Of a stretch of 36,050 nucleotides of DNA, positions 1 through 10,700 are shown piece after piece. The DNA lies in the NCBI GenBank assembly GCA_001871415.1, contig MNWW01000029.1, forward strand, positions 1 to 36,050, given 5' to 3'. The notes beneath the pieces were generated by a model that was not told the origin of the DNA, ran no database searches, and saw only the letters and a program-made list of their open reading frames with translations. Position 1 is the first letter of the stretch. Each line of letters begins with the position of its first letter. A program made the position numbers and the translations under genes. This stretch comes from Candidatus Woesearchaeota archaeon CG1_02_57_44. Its GTDB lineage: Archaea; Nanobdellota; Nanobdellia; Woesearchaeales; CG1-02-57-44.

Positions 1-43
1 GTGCTCGCGAATCTCCTTACTCCTGTCGTCATGATGGATATCG

Positions 44-102
44 TTCTTTTCTTCTCTTTCTTTCCTCTCTTTCTTTTTTTTCTCTCTCTCTCTCTCTCTC
101 TC
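44..102. repeat. 59-nt homopyrimidine tract with (TC)11 microsatellite
   Basis: Every base from 44 to 102 on the plus strand is C or T. It includes a run of eight T at 74-81 and eleven TC dinucleotides at 81-102. It lies just beyond the 3' end of the DUF99 gene, where the transcript would be purine-rich, so it is not a normal T-run terminator for that gene. On the minus strand an ATG at 33 could open a frame running off the left edge, but only ten codons are visible, too few to call a gene. The tract could form a triplex or simply be a hypervariable repeat. Confidence 0.85.
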
Positions 103-128
103 GGCCTAAACGTGTGATTACCCGCTGC

Positions 129-923
129 TCACGCGCGGCCTTTGCTCTCGCCCAGCACGATGCCCGACGCTATGATATGCGCGACGCGCAAGGGCTCGGG
201 CACGAGCGAGCGCGTGCAGGTCACGTCGAGCAGCTCGATGACACGCTGCTTGCTGATGCCTGCCATCTGGCCGAAGCAGACTCCCTGCTTAAACTCCAGG
301 CGCTCTATCGGGCCGGCCTTGCGCATGAGTTCACGTTTCTTTTCAGCGTCGGGGACATTCTCCAGCGCCTTGTCGATACGCGCCATGTCCGGCATCTCGC
401 GGATCAGTGTCACGACGGGCAATTTTGTCATCTCAGCGAGCTTGTTAATGTCTATCACATTGAACCCTGCTAATGCGATGCCATCGATCATGATGGCCTG
501 CAATTGCAGATGATGGCGCGAGCTGGTTATCATGCGGGCGAGCTTCATGGTCGAATCATCGCCGTCGCGGCGCACCTTGGTGCTGAGGATGCCATCGAGC
601 CATTCGCCGCCGCGGAAGACCGCGCCAACGGTCAGCACCAGCCTGCTCTTGTACTTGTCGAATGGCGCGTCGTCGATGCCCAGGACACGTACCTCGCGCT
701 TGAGCGGGCGGCGATTTGTTGCGTTGGTTGTTGATGAGTCTACCGGGGGCTTTGAGTGTGCAGCAGTATAGGGAGAGGGCTTATCTGAGAGGGCAGAGCC
801 TGACGAGTGGTGCTCCTGCTCATGGTATTCGTCCATCAATTCATCATGTTCCGGACCTGCGTCCTCCAACGTACTTCTGGCCATCATTGCATGAGCGTCC
901 GGTCTACTTGCAGAGGGGGTCAT
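129..923 (-). CDS. DUF99 (UPF0215) endonuclease dU/V-like protein
   Basis: Residues about 76-264 match the archaeal DUF99 family, which is related to the endonuclease V fold. The family motif LGIDDAPF is at residues 81-88, followed by a conserved GIALAGFNVID-type strand and a C-terminal helical region rich in PEPLRVAHIIA-type residues. The biochemical role is poorly known; relatives have been proposed to act on deaminated DNA, so repair is an inference. I chose the ATG at 923 because it overlaps the stop of trmI as ATGA, implying translational coupling. A longer frame to 1019 exists but would run deep into trmI. Unusually, about 75 polar, low-complexity residues precede the domain; family members usually start almost at the domain. 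An internal start at residues 13-14 is possible. Confidence 0.85.
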   Translation of the reverse strand: MTPSASRPDAHAMMARSTLEDAGPEHDELMDEYHEQEHHSSGSALSDKPSPYTAAHSKPPVDSSTTNATNRRPLKREVRVLGIDDAPFDKYKSRLVLTVGAVFRGGEWLDGILSTKVRRDGDDSTMKLARMITSSRHHLQLQAIMIDGIALAGFNVIDINKLAEMTKLPVVTLIREMPDMARIDKALENVPDAEKKRELMRKAGPIERLEFKQGVCFGQMAGISKQRVIELLDVTCTRSLVPEPLRVAHIIASGIVLGESKGRA

Positions 924-1633
924 GGAATACGCGTCGCTACGATGAATCCTGAGTGGCCTATGCCGATGCTCTTTGGTCTCGTCTTTCTGCCCAGCACTTC
1001 CCAGTCGCGAAGGATGCACTCGACGATGCGCGGCGCGCAGCCATCAGGAAGCGCGGAGACGAAGTCCATGATCTGCGGCACGGTCGGGCTGTAGGAGACG
1101 AGGAATCCGCCGGCGCGAAGCGCCTTCTGCGCGGGCGCGATCGCCATCCAGGGCTCGGCAAGATCAAGGAAGACCGCGTCGCAGTTGCGCTCGACGATGC
1201 CTTCATAGACGTCCTGGCGCCTGAGCTTGATGTTAGAGAATCCCAGTAGCTTGATGTTGTGCTCGCAGATATCCGCAAAGTCCTCGCGCACCTCGTAGGT
1301 GGTCACCTGCTTGCAGATGTTTCCCAGATACAGGGCCATGGCGCCAGAGCCCGCGCCGGCATCGACCACTTTGCTCTTCTTTCCCACACCTGTCAAGGAC
1401 ACGGCGAGCGCGACGTCCTTGATGGGCATGACCTGCGGTCCTCGACGGATGCGCCGGTACAGCTCATTGAAATCAGCGTCCATGACTTTCAGGACCTTGC
1501 CGGTGTTGGTGGTCACACTCGCACCGGGCTTTGCGTCCTGCATATCCTTTTCCCGGACCATGCCATACTGGCAGTGCAGATCGCCCTGCCGCCACACGAA
1601 GGTCCTTCCTTCTGATGAGATCACTATTTTCAT
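920..1633 (-). CDS. trmI: tRNA (adenine-N1)-methyltransferase, archaeal TrmI type
   Basis: This 237-residue protein should methylate N1 of adenine at positions 57/58 in the T loop of tRNA using S-adenosylmethionine; the archaeal enzyme normally works as a tetramer. The N-terminal 70 residues form the small beta domain typical of TrmI. A Rossmann methyltransferase follows, with SAM motif I (VVDAGAGSGAM) at about 89-99, an acidic residue ending the next strand in TTYEVRED, and the catalytic motif LDLAEPW at 156-162. The ATG at 1633 is preceded by an AGGTGAT Shine-Dalgarno-like sequence. A longer start at 1696 is possible because a weak TATA-like sequence lies about 25 bp upstream, but it would add an atypical leader. 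The gene overlaps DUF99 by four bases; the giant gene ends 129 bp upstream. Confidence 0.92.
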   Translation of the reverse strand: MKIVISSEGRTFVWRQGDLHCQYGMVREKDMQDAKPGASVTTNTGKVLKVMDADFNELYRRIRRGPQVMPIKDVALAVSLTGVGKKSKVVDAGAGSGAMALYLGNICKQVTTYEVREDFADICEHNIKLLGFSNIKLRRQDVYEGIVERNCDAVFLDLAEPWMAIAPAQKALRAGGFLVSYSPTVPQIMDFVSALPDGCAPRIVECILRDWEVLGRKTRPKSIGIGHSGFIVATRIP

Positions 1634-1762
1634 GTGTGTATCACCTGTTCTATCTACTCGGCTGATCCGCTGGCATTCTTCTCTGGTGTGGATCATTCTC
1701 TGGCGAGCGCTGGCTGGTTTATCAGAGTTGCGGCGAACCTGGTGGGCGCGGCTACGGGACGC

Positions 1763-4700
1763 TTACTGACGCGCCCTGCGCAGCGCCTCGTCGATGAGTT
1801 CATCGTCCCAGCCGCTGATGACCAGGAACTGGCGTACTTCACTGACATCGCGTCCCGCAGCCATCTGCGAAGCGATATAGTCTGCAAGGCGCTGTATGCC
1901 TACTGCGTGGCTGTCGACGTAGTGATTATCGATGGCGTCTGCTGCGGTCGCAGGCGGCCAGCCCGCGTCGGTGAGTTTCTGCAGGAGCTCTCTTTTTCCG
2001 GTTCCTGCCAAGGACAGTGACTTGACATAGTTCGCCAGCTCAGGGGGTACGTCGGGTGCCACTTCCGCTGTTGTGTGCATGGCTGACGTGTACAGCGCAG
2101 CTGAGCGCAGAGCTCCCTGTCCTGCGGACGAGTGATCCGATGAGGACGTCGGGTAGTTAGTGGACTGTAGTGGTGCTTGTCGCAATGATTCCATGTGCTG
2201 CCTTCGCAGCTCGTCCTCCAGCGCATGCTCCCTGCGGTTCGCCACCAGCATCCAGACGATGCCTATCAGCAAGAGCAGTATCAATGGCAGGAGTATCCAA
2301 ACAATCCAGGTTTTTGGCTCCGTTGTCGGCAAACCTGATTCGTTGCGCGGTGTCGTGCAGGGCGCGCAGGGGCCGCCGCAGTCAAGGCCTGTCTCGGCCT
2401 GGTTCTGGATGCCGTCAGAGCAGGTCGCCGTCACGGCCGCGCCTGTTATCGAAGGCGCACACGCGGTGCAGGGGCCGCCGCAGTCGATGCCGGTCTCGCC
2501 CTGGTTACGGATGCGATCATAGCATGACGCTACCTGAGCGCAGCTGTTGCATGGTCCACCGCAGTCGATGCCGGTCTCGCCCTGGTTACGGACATGGTCG
2601 CTGCAAGTCGGAGCTGCGCAGACACCTGCAGTCGCGCTCGCTGATCCAGATGGCGCTGGTCCGCAGTAGCCTGAGAGGCAGTCGCTGTTGACGCTGCAGT
2701 TCTGGCCTGAGAGACAGGCGCCGCATACATCGCCGCCGCAGTCGATGCCGGTCTCATTGCCGTTCTGCTTGTTGTCCGAGCAGGTCGCTTTCGTTGCGGG
2801 CAGGAAATAGCCTCCGCTGCCGCCACCGCCAGAGCTGCCGCCTCCTCCACCGGTTCCTCCTCCGCCACCGCTGCCGCAGTCAGCGGAGCAGGTGCTGCTT
2901 GACTCTAAGCCGTCGCAGACACCGTCGCCGCAGAGGCTATAGTATTCTTGCATGGTGCTGTTGCCAAGGCCCCTGATACTGAAGGTTGTGTTGGTCGCGC
3001 TGCAGTTGTAATTGCCGCTTGTTCCCGGGCAGGCGACGAGCGTCTCACCAGCTGAGGTGCATGCGCTGCTCAACGTGGTCCCTGCGTTGGCGTCATCTTT
3101 GATGCAAATAGCGTTGCTCAGGTTGAACGCGCGTGGCAGCTGCACATCCTTGGTCCCAAGGGGAGTGAAGCCCAGCAACTGCAGCGATGACCTGTTGGAG
3201 TTGTTCTGATAGGTGATGGTGATATTGTAGAGGCTTAGCGGCATGCTGCCCGGCGTGCTGAAGTTATGGGTGTAGTTTATCCTGATATTGTTGTCCGCGG
3301 TCACGTTTATCTGCAGCTCGCCGCTGTAGTTGCCTGAGAGATCGCTCGACGCGTTGATGGTCATGTTCAGGCTTGTCACATTGGTCGTGACGTCGCTCAG
3401 ATTGCCCCACACTGAATCCGCGCTGTTGCTGATGCCGTCGTTGTCGTTGTCATCGTCCAGCCGGTCGGGTATGCCATCATTGTCTTCGTCAAGCGAACCG
3501 TTGCTGAGGGCGATGGGGGATGAGGTGTGCAACGCTATGGTGGATAATTTGAGGTCCTCGACATAGAGGTCAAATGCGGTCGTCACGGTCGTGGTGTTGA
3601 AGGTCAGGTTGATGGTCAGCGAGCCGTTTCTCGTGGTGCCATTGTAGAGCACGACGCTGCCTGAGCGCGCCTGCAACGTCGCGTTCCTGTAGCCGATGCC
3701 GACCGCATTGGTCACATTGGCTTCATAATAGCGCAGGACTGTTGTGTTGTCGATTATGGTTGTGGCGGCGCCCGTGGCAAGACTGCCGTTGAACGTTATG
3801 ATGCCAAGGCCTTCGAGGGAGCCGAGGGTTCCGAAGACTGCGTGGTCTGCCTGTATCGTGGCATTGGCAGAGGCGCGCAGTGTGGTGATGGTGGCGTTGA
3901 TGGTCGCTGTGCTGTTAGCGATGCGTAGGTTGCTGATGGTGCTCGCGTTGAGCAGGGCTGTCGCGTCCGTGAGGATGACTTCGTCGGCCGTCGTGTCCTG
4001 CACGGTCACGCTGTTGTTGCCTGCCACGCCCAGCCAGGAAATGGCTGTATCGGTGAACGTCAGGTTGAGTCGTGCGCCAAGGAGACTCCCTGTCCTGTTC
4101 TCTCCTGTGAGGTTGGTTGCTGAGATGTTCTCCTGGGTGGCGCTGAGGTTGCTGATGCTTCCTGCGGTGATGCTCACGCTGGCGTTGCCTGAAGCGATGA
4201 GTGTGCTGATAGTCGTGTTGGTGAATGTCGCGCTCGCGCCTTGGGCGGCGCGCAGGGTTCCGCTCAGCGCGCTCGCCATGGCGGTGAGCCGCCCGTAGCC
4301 ATTGAGCGTGGTGAACGTCAGGCTCGTGTTCTGCAGCGTGAACGCTCCTGTCACATTGATGATGCCCAGGGTCAGCGATTCATCCATACAGGTCGCGTTG
4401 CTTACCTGCCAATCAGAGCCGTCCAGTGGTTGCGGGCACAGGGTCGTCACGTTCAGCAGGAACGACGCCGTCGTCGTGTTCTGGCCATCAGTCGCCTGGA
4501 ATGTGGCATTGGCCAGTCCATACCAGTTGTGTTGGGCGAGTAGGCTGATGTTCTCGCCGCTTATGCTCGCGCTCACGTTGGACGTGTTCACACTGACCAG
4601 CGTGTAGGTTATGGCGTCATGGTCTGGGTCCGTGACATAGGCGCTCAGATTGAGCTGCGTTGCCTGCGTGTTCTTGGTCACATTGATGACCGACAGTGAG

Positions 4701-7700
4701 CTGCTGACCTGCGGCGGGTCATTGATGTTGGTGACATTGACGCGGATCGCGTTGCTGGAGACCGTGTATTCGCCGTCTGTCGCATTGATGACAAGCGTCG
4801 AGTTGCTGCTGAAATTCGTCGTGGCATAGATGTCCGCCCAAGCGCCCAGCGCATCCAGCGTCATGTTCGCGAGCGAGAGGTTGCTGTCCTTGCCATCTGC
4901 TGTCGCATTGACCAGTATCTGGACGCGCAGGTTTGCTGGGCTGCTGTTGATGGTCATGTTGACGCGCGCCATGCTCCATGATGTGGTGTTGGAGAGGTTT
5001 ATTCGCTGCTGGCTGAGCACATTGCCGCTGCTGTCCCGCTGCTGCAGGCTCGCGCTGATCGATGTGCCGGTCATGTTGGTGTCATTGATGACATACCAGA
5101 ACTGCCAGGTCAGATTCGTCGCGTTGCGCAGGTATTCGGACGTGTCCTGATGGAACGCTATCTCGCCTGCGCCGGGCGTTGTGATCAGTGCCTGGCTGTA
5201 GGATGTGTTCCATACAGAACGGGAGATGTTTGCCAATCCCGTCATGGTCCAAGCGTCAGAGAGATTATCGCTGTTCGCATCCAGGCTGAAATTACCATTG
5301 TCCAGCAGGTCTCGCGAGGTCTTCACGCTCGCATTGACGCTCGTGTTGGTGAAGAAGAATGTATAGGTCAGGTCGCTGTCTATATCCAGGAAGTATTCCT
5401 CCAGATTAGTCCAGTTCGTCAGTACGCTGTCCTCCGGGAACAGCGTATTCGGGATAGTTCCCGTGAAGGTCGGGGCGTCGTTGACCGCGGTTATGTTAAT
5501 GATGAGGGTCGTGTTGGCAGTTGCTGACGCGTCGCTGGCGAAGACGGTCACATTATAGAGCCCGCTTTGGTCCGCGGCAGGCATGATCGATGTATAGTTG
5601 CCGGAGATGTTCGCCTCTGCCCTGGCCAGATAATCCCAGGCGTCGATGTCGTCTGCTGATGGTGAGATCCTCACGCTGATGTTGAGTGTCGCGTTGCTGA
5701 TGGTGAGCGTCTGCACGGTGGTGGTGATGCGTTGCCAGGCTGCGGTTCCGCTGAAGGATTTGGTCGTCGTGTTGAGTATGGAGCCGTCCTCGCCTATCTG
5801 CTGCACCACTATTGACCTGTTCAGGCGTGTGTCATTGGTGCGGTGCCAGAACGCGATGGCGACGGTGCTGTTCGCTTTGTAATAGCTTATCGCGCGCTGG
5901 TAGAGCGTCGCGGTTGTGGTATTTGGCAGGAAGCTGAGATTGATTGCCTGGATGCTGGCAAAGACGCCATCGCTCAGGTTGTAGCCGTTGGTGCCTGTGA
6001 TTGTCCAATTGACCGCCGTGGTTCCTGTATTATTCGCGAAATACGGGTTCTGCAGGATATTCCTCACTGGGGTGATGCTGACTGCCGCGGCGCTTAGCGT
6101 GCTGAAGGTGAAACTGACAGGTTCATTGTCCGCGTCAGTCACATAGTCATTCAGATTGATAGCGAATGCCTGGGCGATATCCTCTGTCATCTGCACTGTC
6201 GGGAAGGCGCTGAATGCCGGAAGGTCGTTGACGGACGTCACGGTCACGGGCAGCATGTCTGTGTAGGTGAAGAGGCCATGGTTGTCATTCGCGAAGATGC
6301 GTAGGACATTGGTCCCGTGATAATTTGCTCCTGCCTGCAGGAACAGTTGCGTGGTGCTCTGGATGGCCGCGGTCACATTGACAGACGAGGTCGTTCCATC
6401 GTCGACTATCTGGCGCACGCGTGCGTCACTCAGGGACGCATTGAAGATGATGAACTCGTCGAACGATGCGTCGGCCTGGTAGAGGAACGGGCTGAGCGTG
6501 GAGCCGATGCTGAAATCTGCGGGCAGCACTGGTTGGCTCAGCGCCGCCTGGTAGCGGGCTATCACCGTGCCATTGATGAACAGGCGCATGGATGTCTCAT
6601 TCCAGGCGAGCGCGATGTGCAAAGGAACGCCATGGACGATGGGGGACATGGGTGCGCTGATGCTCGCGCTGCCCAGGGTCATCTGCAGGCTCTGGTTGAT
6701 GTTTCTTGTCAGGGTCAGTCCCAAGCCAGTGAAATCATCTGCGTCAATAAGCGTGCGGGGAGTCGTGTCAGTCGCATTCCAGTAGGGTATCATCCAGAAC
6801 GCGATAGTGCCCTGTTGGGCGTTTATCCTGCCGCTGGTCGCGAAGGTCACATGGCTGTTTGCACGGCTCGCGTTGGTATAGGAGGTCGCGACACTGTGCT
6901 CCTCGAATTGCATCTCGTCTATGAGGACATAGCCTACTGCGGCGCTGTCAGCCATGACCCTGGCGTACGCCGCGCTGGCGGGGGCCTGCGCGGTGGTGCT
7001 GTAGCGCGCGAAGGAGTCATTGACATAGGGGTTTGATGAGCAGTTGCTGCAGTCCAGATTATTGCCTAGACTGACCAAGGCGCCGCTCAACCACTCGATG
7101 TGCAGTCGGGCGCTTGTGCCGCTGCTGTTGCGTAGCTTAGCTGACAGGGTGTATGTCTGCGAGGCTGTCACTGGCACATCCTGGTACCAGTAGCTGTTCA
7201 CATTGACCCGCACGCCCGCGTCTCCGGAAGCGTTGTAGAGGCCACTGGTGTTATGCTCCGGCGCGCCCGTCGCCGTCCAGTTCGCGGGGCTGTTGCCCAG
7301 GATCTCAAAGCCAGGGTTGAGGAGCAAGTTGGTTGTGCCTGTCTGGATGGTGGCGGCGTTGCCGACCTCGCCGGGCACGAAGCTCACCTGGGTGGCGTTG
7401 CCAAAGACAGCGAGGCTGGTCGCGTTCTCGAAGTCCTGATAGAACAGGGTGTGCTGCGGGAAGACGGTGACGCTGTAGGTGAGTGTGTCTGACGCCGCGT
7501 GGACGGCATTGTTGTCAGGGTCAATGTAATATCCTGAAAGGTTGATAGTCGTGTTCTGATCCTCTGCCAGGGTGGGCGTGAGGCTCTGATTGAGCAGCGG
7601 CGCGCGGTTTCGCACGGTGAAGTTTCGCAGCGGTGTGCTGTTGCTGTTGCCTGCGAAATCAATGGCAGTGCTCCACCATTCCACTCTGGCTGTATTGTTC

Positions 7701-10700
7701 AGGACGCTCGCATTGATGAGCGCGCTGAAGGTCTCTTCTCCTGTCGGAGGGTTATTCGGATAAAAGGTGCTGTTGAAGATATGATTGTAGCTGCCGAGGG
7801 ATATATTATAGAACAGATAGACGACGCTCAGGTCATAGCGGTTAGCCACCTGGTTCCAGCTGTTAGGCCAAGTCGCGCTGATGGTCGGATTGACGTCATT
7901 GTATACGACGTCTTGGTTTATGGCCTGGCCGCTCCATGCCGGCGGCAGACGGTCAACAAAGAACGTAAAATTATCGTGGTTGAAGTTGGAGACATTGTCG
8001 ACCACGTCGATGATCAGGGTATAGTTGCCATTGCTCAGGTTCTCTACGTTTAGGAAATGCGTCCAATTCAGGTCACGAACCACGACAGAGGTGTTGGTCT
8101 GGTTGATGAGGAGCGCTCCTGTCCAGTTGATGACGGTGATATTCGCGTCTGTGAAATCCCTGATGGAGACGTTCAGCGTGATATTGGTGTTCACATAGCG
8201 CTCGTTGTAATTGGGGGTCCAGATGGTGATGAGTGGCACGCTGTTGTCCACGGTGAAGTTGCGTACTGACGTGTTGGAGTTGTTGGCCAGGTCTGTCGAG
8301 ATTATCTGCAGCGAGTAGGTCCCGTTAGGCACGGACTCGTTCGTGTGCCAGGTCACCTGCCAGATGTTGCTGCCGCTGGAACTGAGGTTGCCATATGCCC
8401 AGGTCCCTGTGCCGTTGGACACATTGTAGGTGACGCTAGAGATCCCGGCGATGAGATCGAAAATCTCCGCTTGCAGCAGGATAGACCCGCCGACCACTTG
8501 CGTGTTCGTCGGGGCCAGGATGGTGACATTGGGTGCGGTATTGTCCACTCTGAAGGATTGGTTGTCTGATGCGGCGCAGGTGTTGGCATAGGAGGTATTG
8601 TCGCAGGCGCGGACTCTCCAGTACCATACGCCGTCTGTCAGGTTTGTCGTGTTGAGGTATGCTGTTGTTCCGGTGCCGTTGAGGGTCGTGTTCAGGACGC
8701 CGAAGGTGGTGTCATTGGCGATGTCGAGCTGATACCAGAGCGTATCGCTGTCCGCGTCGCTGCTGTTAGACCAGTTGAAGAGCGCGAGCCGGTTGAGCAG
8801 CCCAAATGTCGAGGGGCTCCTCAGTTGGGACCGCAGAGGTGGGGAGTTGTTGATGGTCGACGAGGTGTTTATCCAGTCGCTCACCAGACCTGATGTGTCA
8901 TACACGCGATACAGGCAGGAGATGTTCATGTCTCGGTCAAAGCCCGGCTGGCTCAGATTGAGCGTGCTGTTCTCAGCCACCAAGTACGCGGCGCTCAGGT
9001 TCGTGCTGTTGTACCAGCGGATCTGGCTGGCCTCCCTGGTCATGTTGCCGTCAGCGTCGGTGAAGGTGGCGCTGCAGTTCAGGATGCTGTCCGTATAGGC
9101 GGTGCTGTTGCTGATGAATATTCCTGTCTGGCTCAATGCCGTTATGGTCAGATTCTGCGCGACGGGGGTGTCTGGCCAATCGACACTGAAGCTCACGTCC
9201 GTGTTCTGCGTGTAATCCTGTTTGTTGCCATTGGCGTCCATGCAGGCGATATGATACGTGTAGGTTCCCTGGGCCAGGTTGTTGATGGTGCAGTTCACCT
9301 GCGTCTGGGTGTCAATGGTTGTCGCGTTGCAGACCGTGCCGTACGCGGTGGAATAGTCGATGTCTGTCGCGTTATAGACGCATTGGATGCCTGGCTCGCC
9401 CCATGCGCTGATAGTGGTGTTGCCATTGTCTTGCAGATCAATCCACCCATCAGAGCTGTTGGTATCATTATCGACGCTGACGACCACGACGGGGCTTGGT
9501 GGCGTCACGTCCAGATACATGATGCCGTCACTGGAGCTTATGTTGCTGGAAAGGTTCGCGTTGCTGACCGCGGTCACATTGACGTAGTAGGTCTGCTGGT
9601 GCGAGAGGTTCAGGCCAGTCACGCGCACGCTTGTCTGCGTGGTATTCTGCCAGCCGAAGATGATGCCTGAAGGGTCGCTGATGGCGTAGCGATACAGTGC
9701 GATGCCTGATTCCGCGTCCACGCTGTTGCTCCAGGACGCGTTGAGCTCGGTCCCTAGGTAGGTATAGAAGCCATTGTCATATACGGTCACTGGACTCGGG
9801 GGTGTGCTATCAACGCGTGTGACCATGGTCTCGTTGCTGAGTGGATAGACCTTGCTGTTGCCGGCGCGGTCGGTCACGGTGTAGCGGAACTTGTAGCAAT
9901 AGCCATCCTGCAGCGAAGCATTGACCTGCACATCGCCGCGGGGGAATCCGCTGACATTGAATAGTTCATACAGGTAGGTGCCTGGGCATGTTCCCTGCTG
10001 GCTCATGGCTGTTTTACCTATATCCATCTGCACGGACGCGATGCCTGAGAGGTTGTCGATGCCTTCTTTCACGCTGACGAATGTGGTGGCCGCGGCGATA
10101 AACCCGTTCGGATAGCTGATGGAACCATTATAGGGGGGCACCAGGTCGATGGTCGTGTTGGCGCTCGTGAACCAGTCGCTCCACAGGCCAAATGTATTAC
10201 GGGACTTGACATTGATGAAGTACGACTGGCCGTGGGCAAGGCTCAGCCCGGATATGGTGAAGTCATTACTGGAGGTGCTGGTCCTCGGCACCAGGATGTC
10301 AAATCCGGTGTTCGGATACGTCGCGGTCCCTATGGCGTACTCATAGTCAGCAATCCCTGATTCGGCGTCCGTGAAGTTCCAGTAGACCTGCAGTGTTCCA
10401 TTGTTGTTGGTGTAGGTCGAGGGGAAGCGCGCGCAGATATTCCCGGAACGGGCATCCAGCGTGCAGTCAGGAACCGTTGTGTCCATGAAGAGGATGCCGT
10501 TGGAGGTGGTCACGGCGCCCGTGCGGTTGGCGCCTGATATGGCGCGCACCTGCGCGTAGTAGACCGTATTGGCCTGCAATGACGCGTTGATCATAGCGCT
10601 TGTCGTATTGATGCGAGAGAATGTCTGGATGCTGGCGTATCCCGCGTCTGGATACACCGCGGTGCCCAACGCGATCTCATACGCGCTGATGCCTGACAAG

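Noticed and set aside
1-33. Minus-strand gene starting at 33 and leaving the window
   Set aside because: Only ten codons are visible and no ribosome site or TATA box precedes the ATG, so it cannot be supported.
6317-7036. A 239-codon plus-strand open frame, and a 258-codon one at 12200-12976
   Set aside because: Both lie entirely antisense to the giant gene, have no recognisable domain or ribosome site, and arise because the repetitive GC-rich gene leaves few stops on the other strand.
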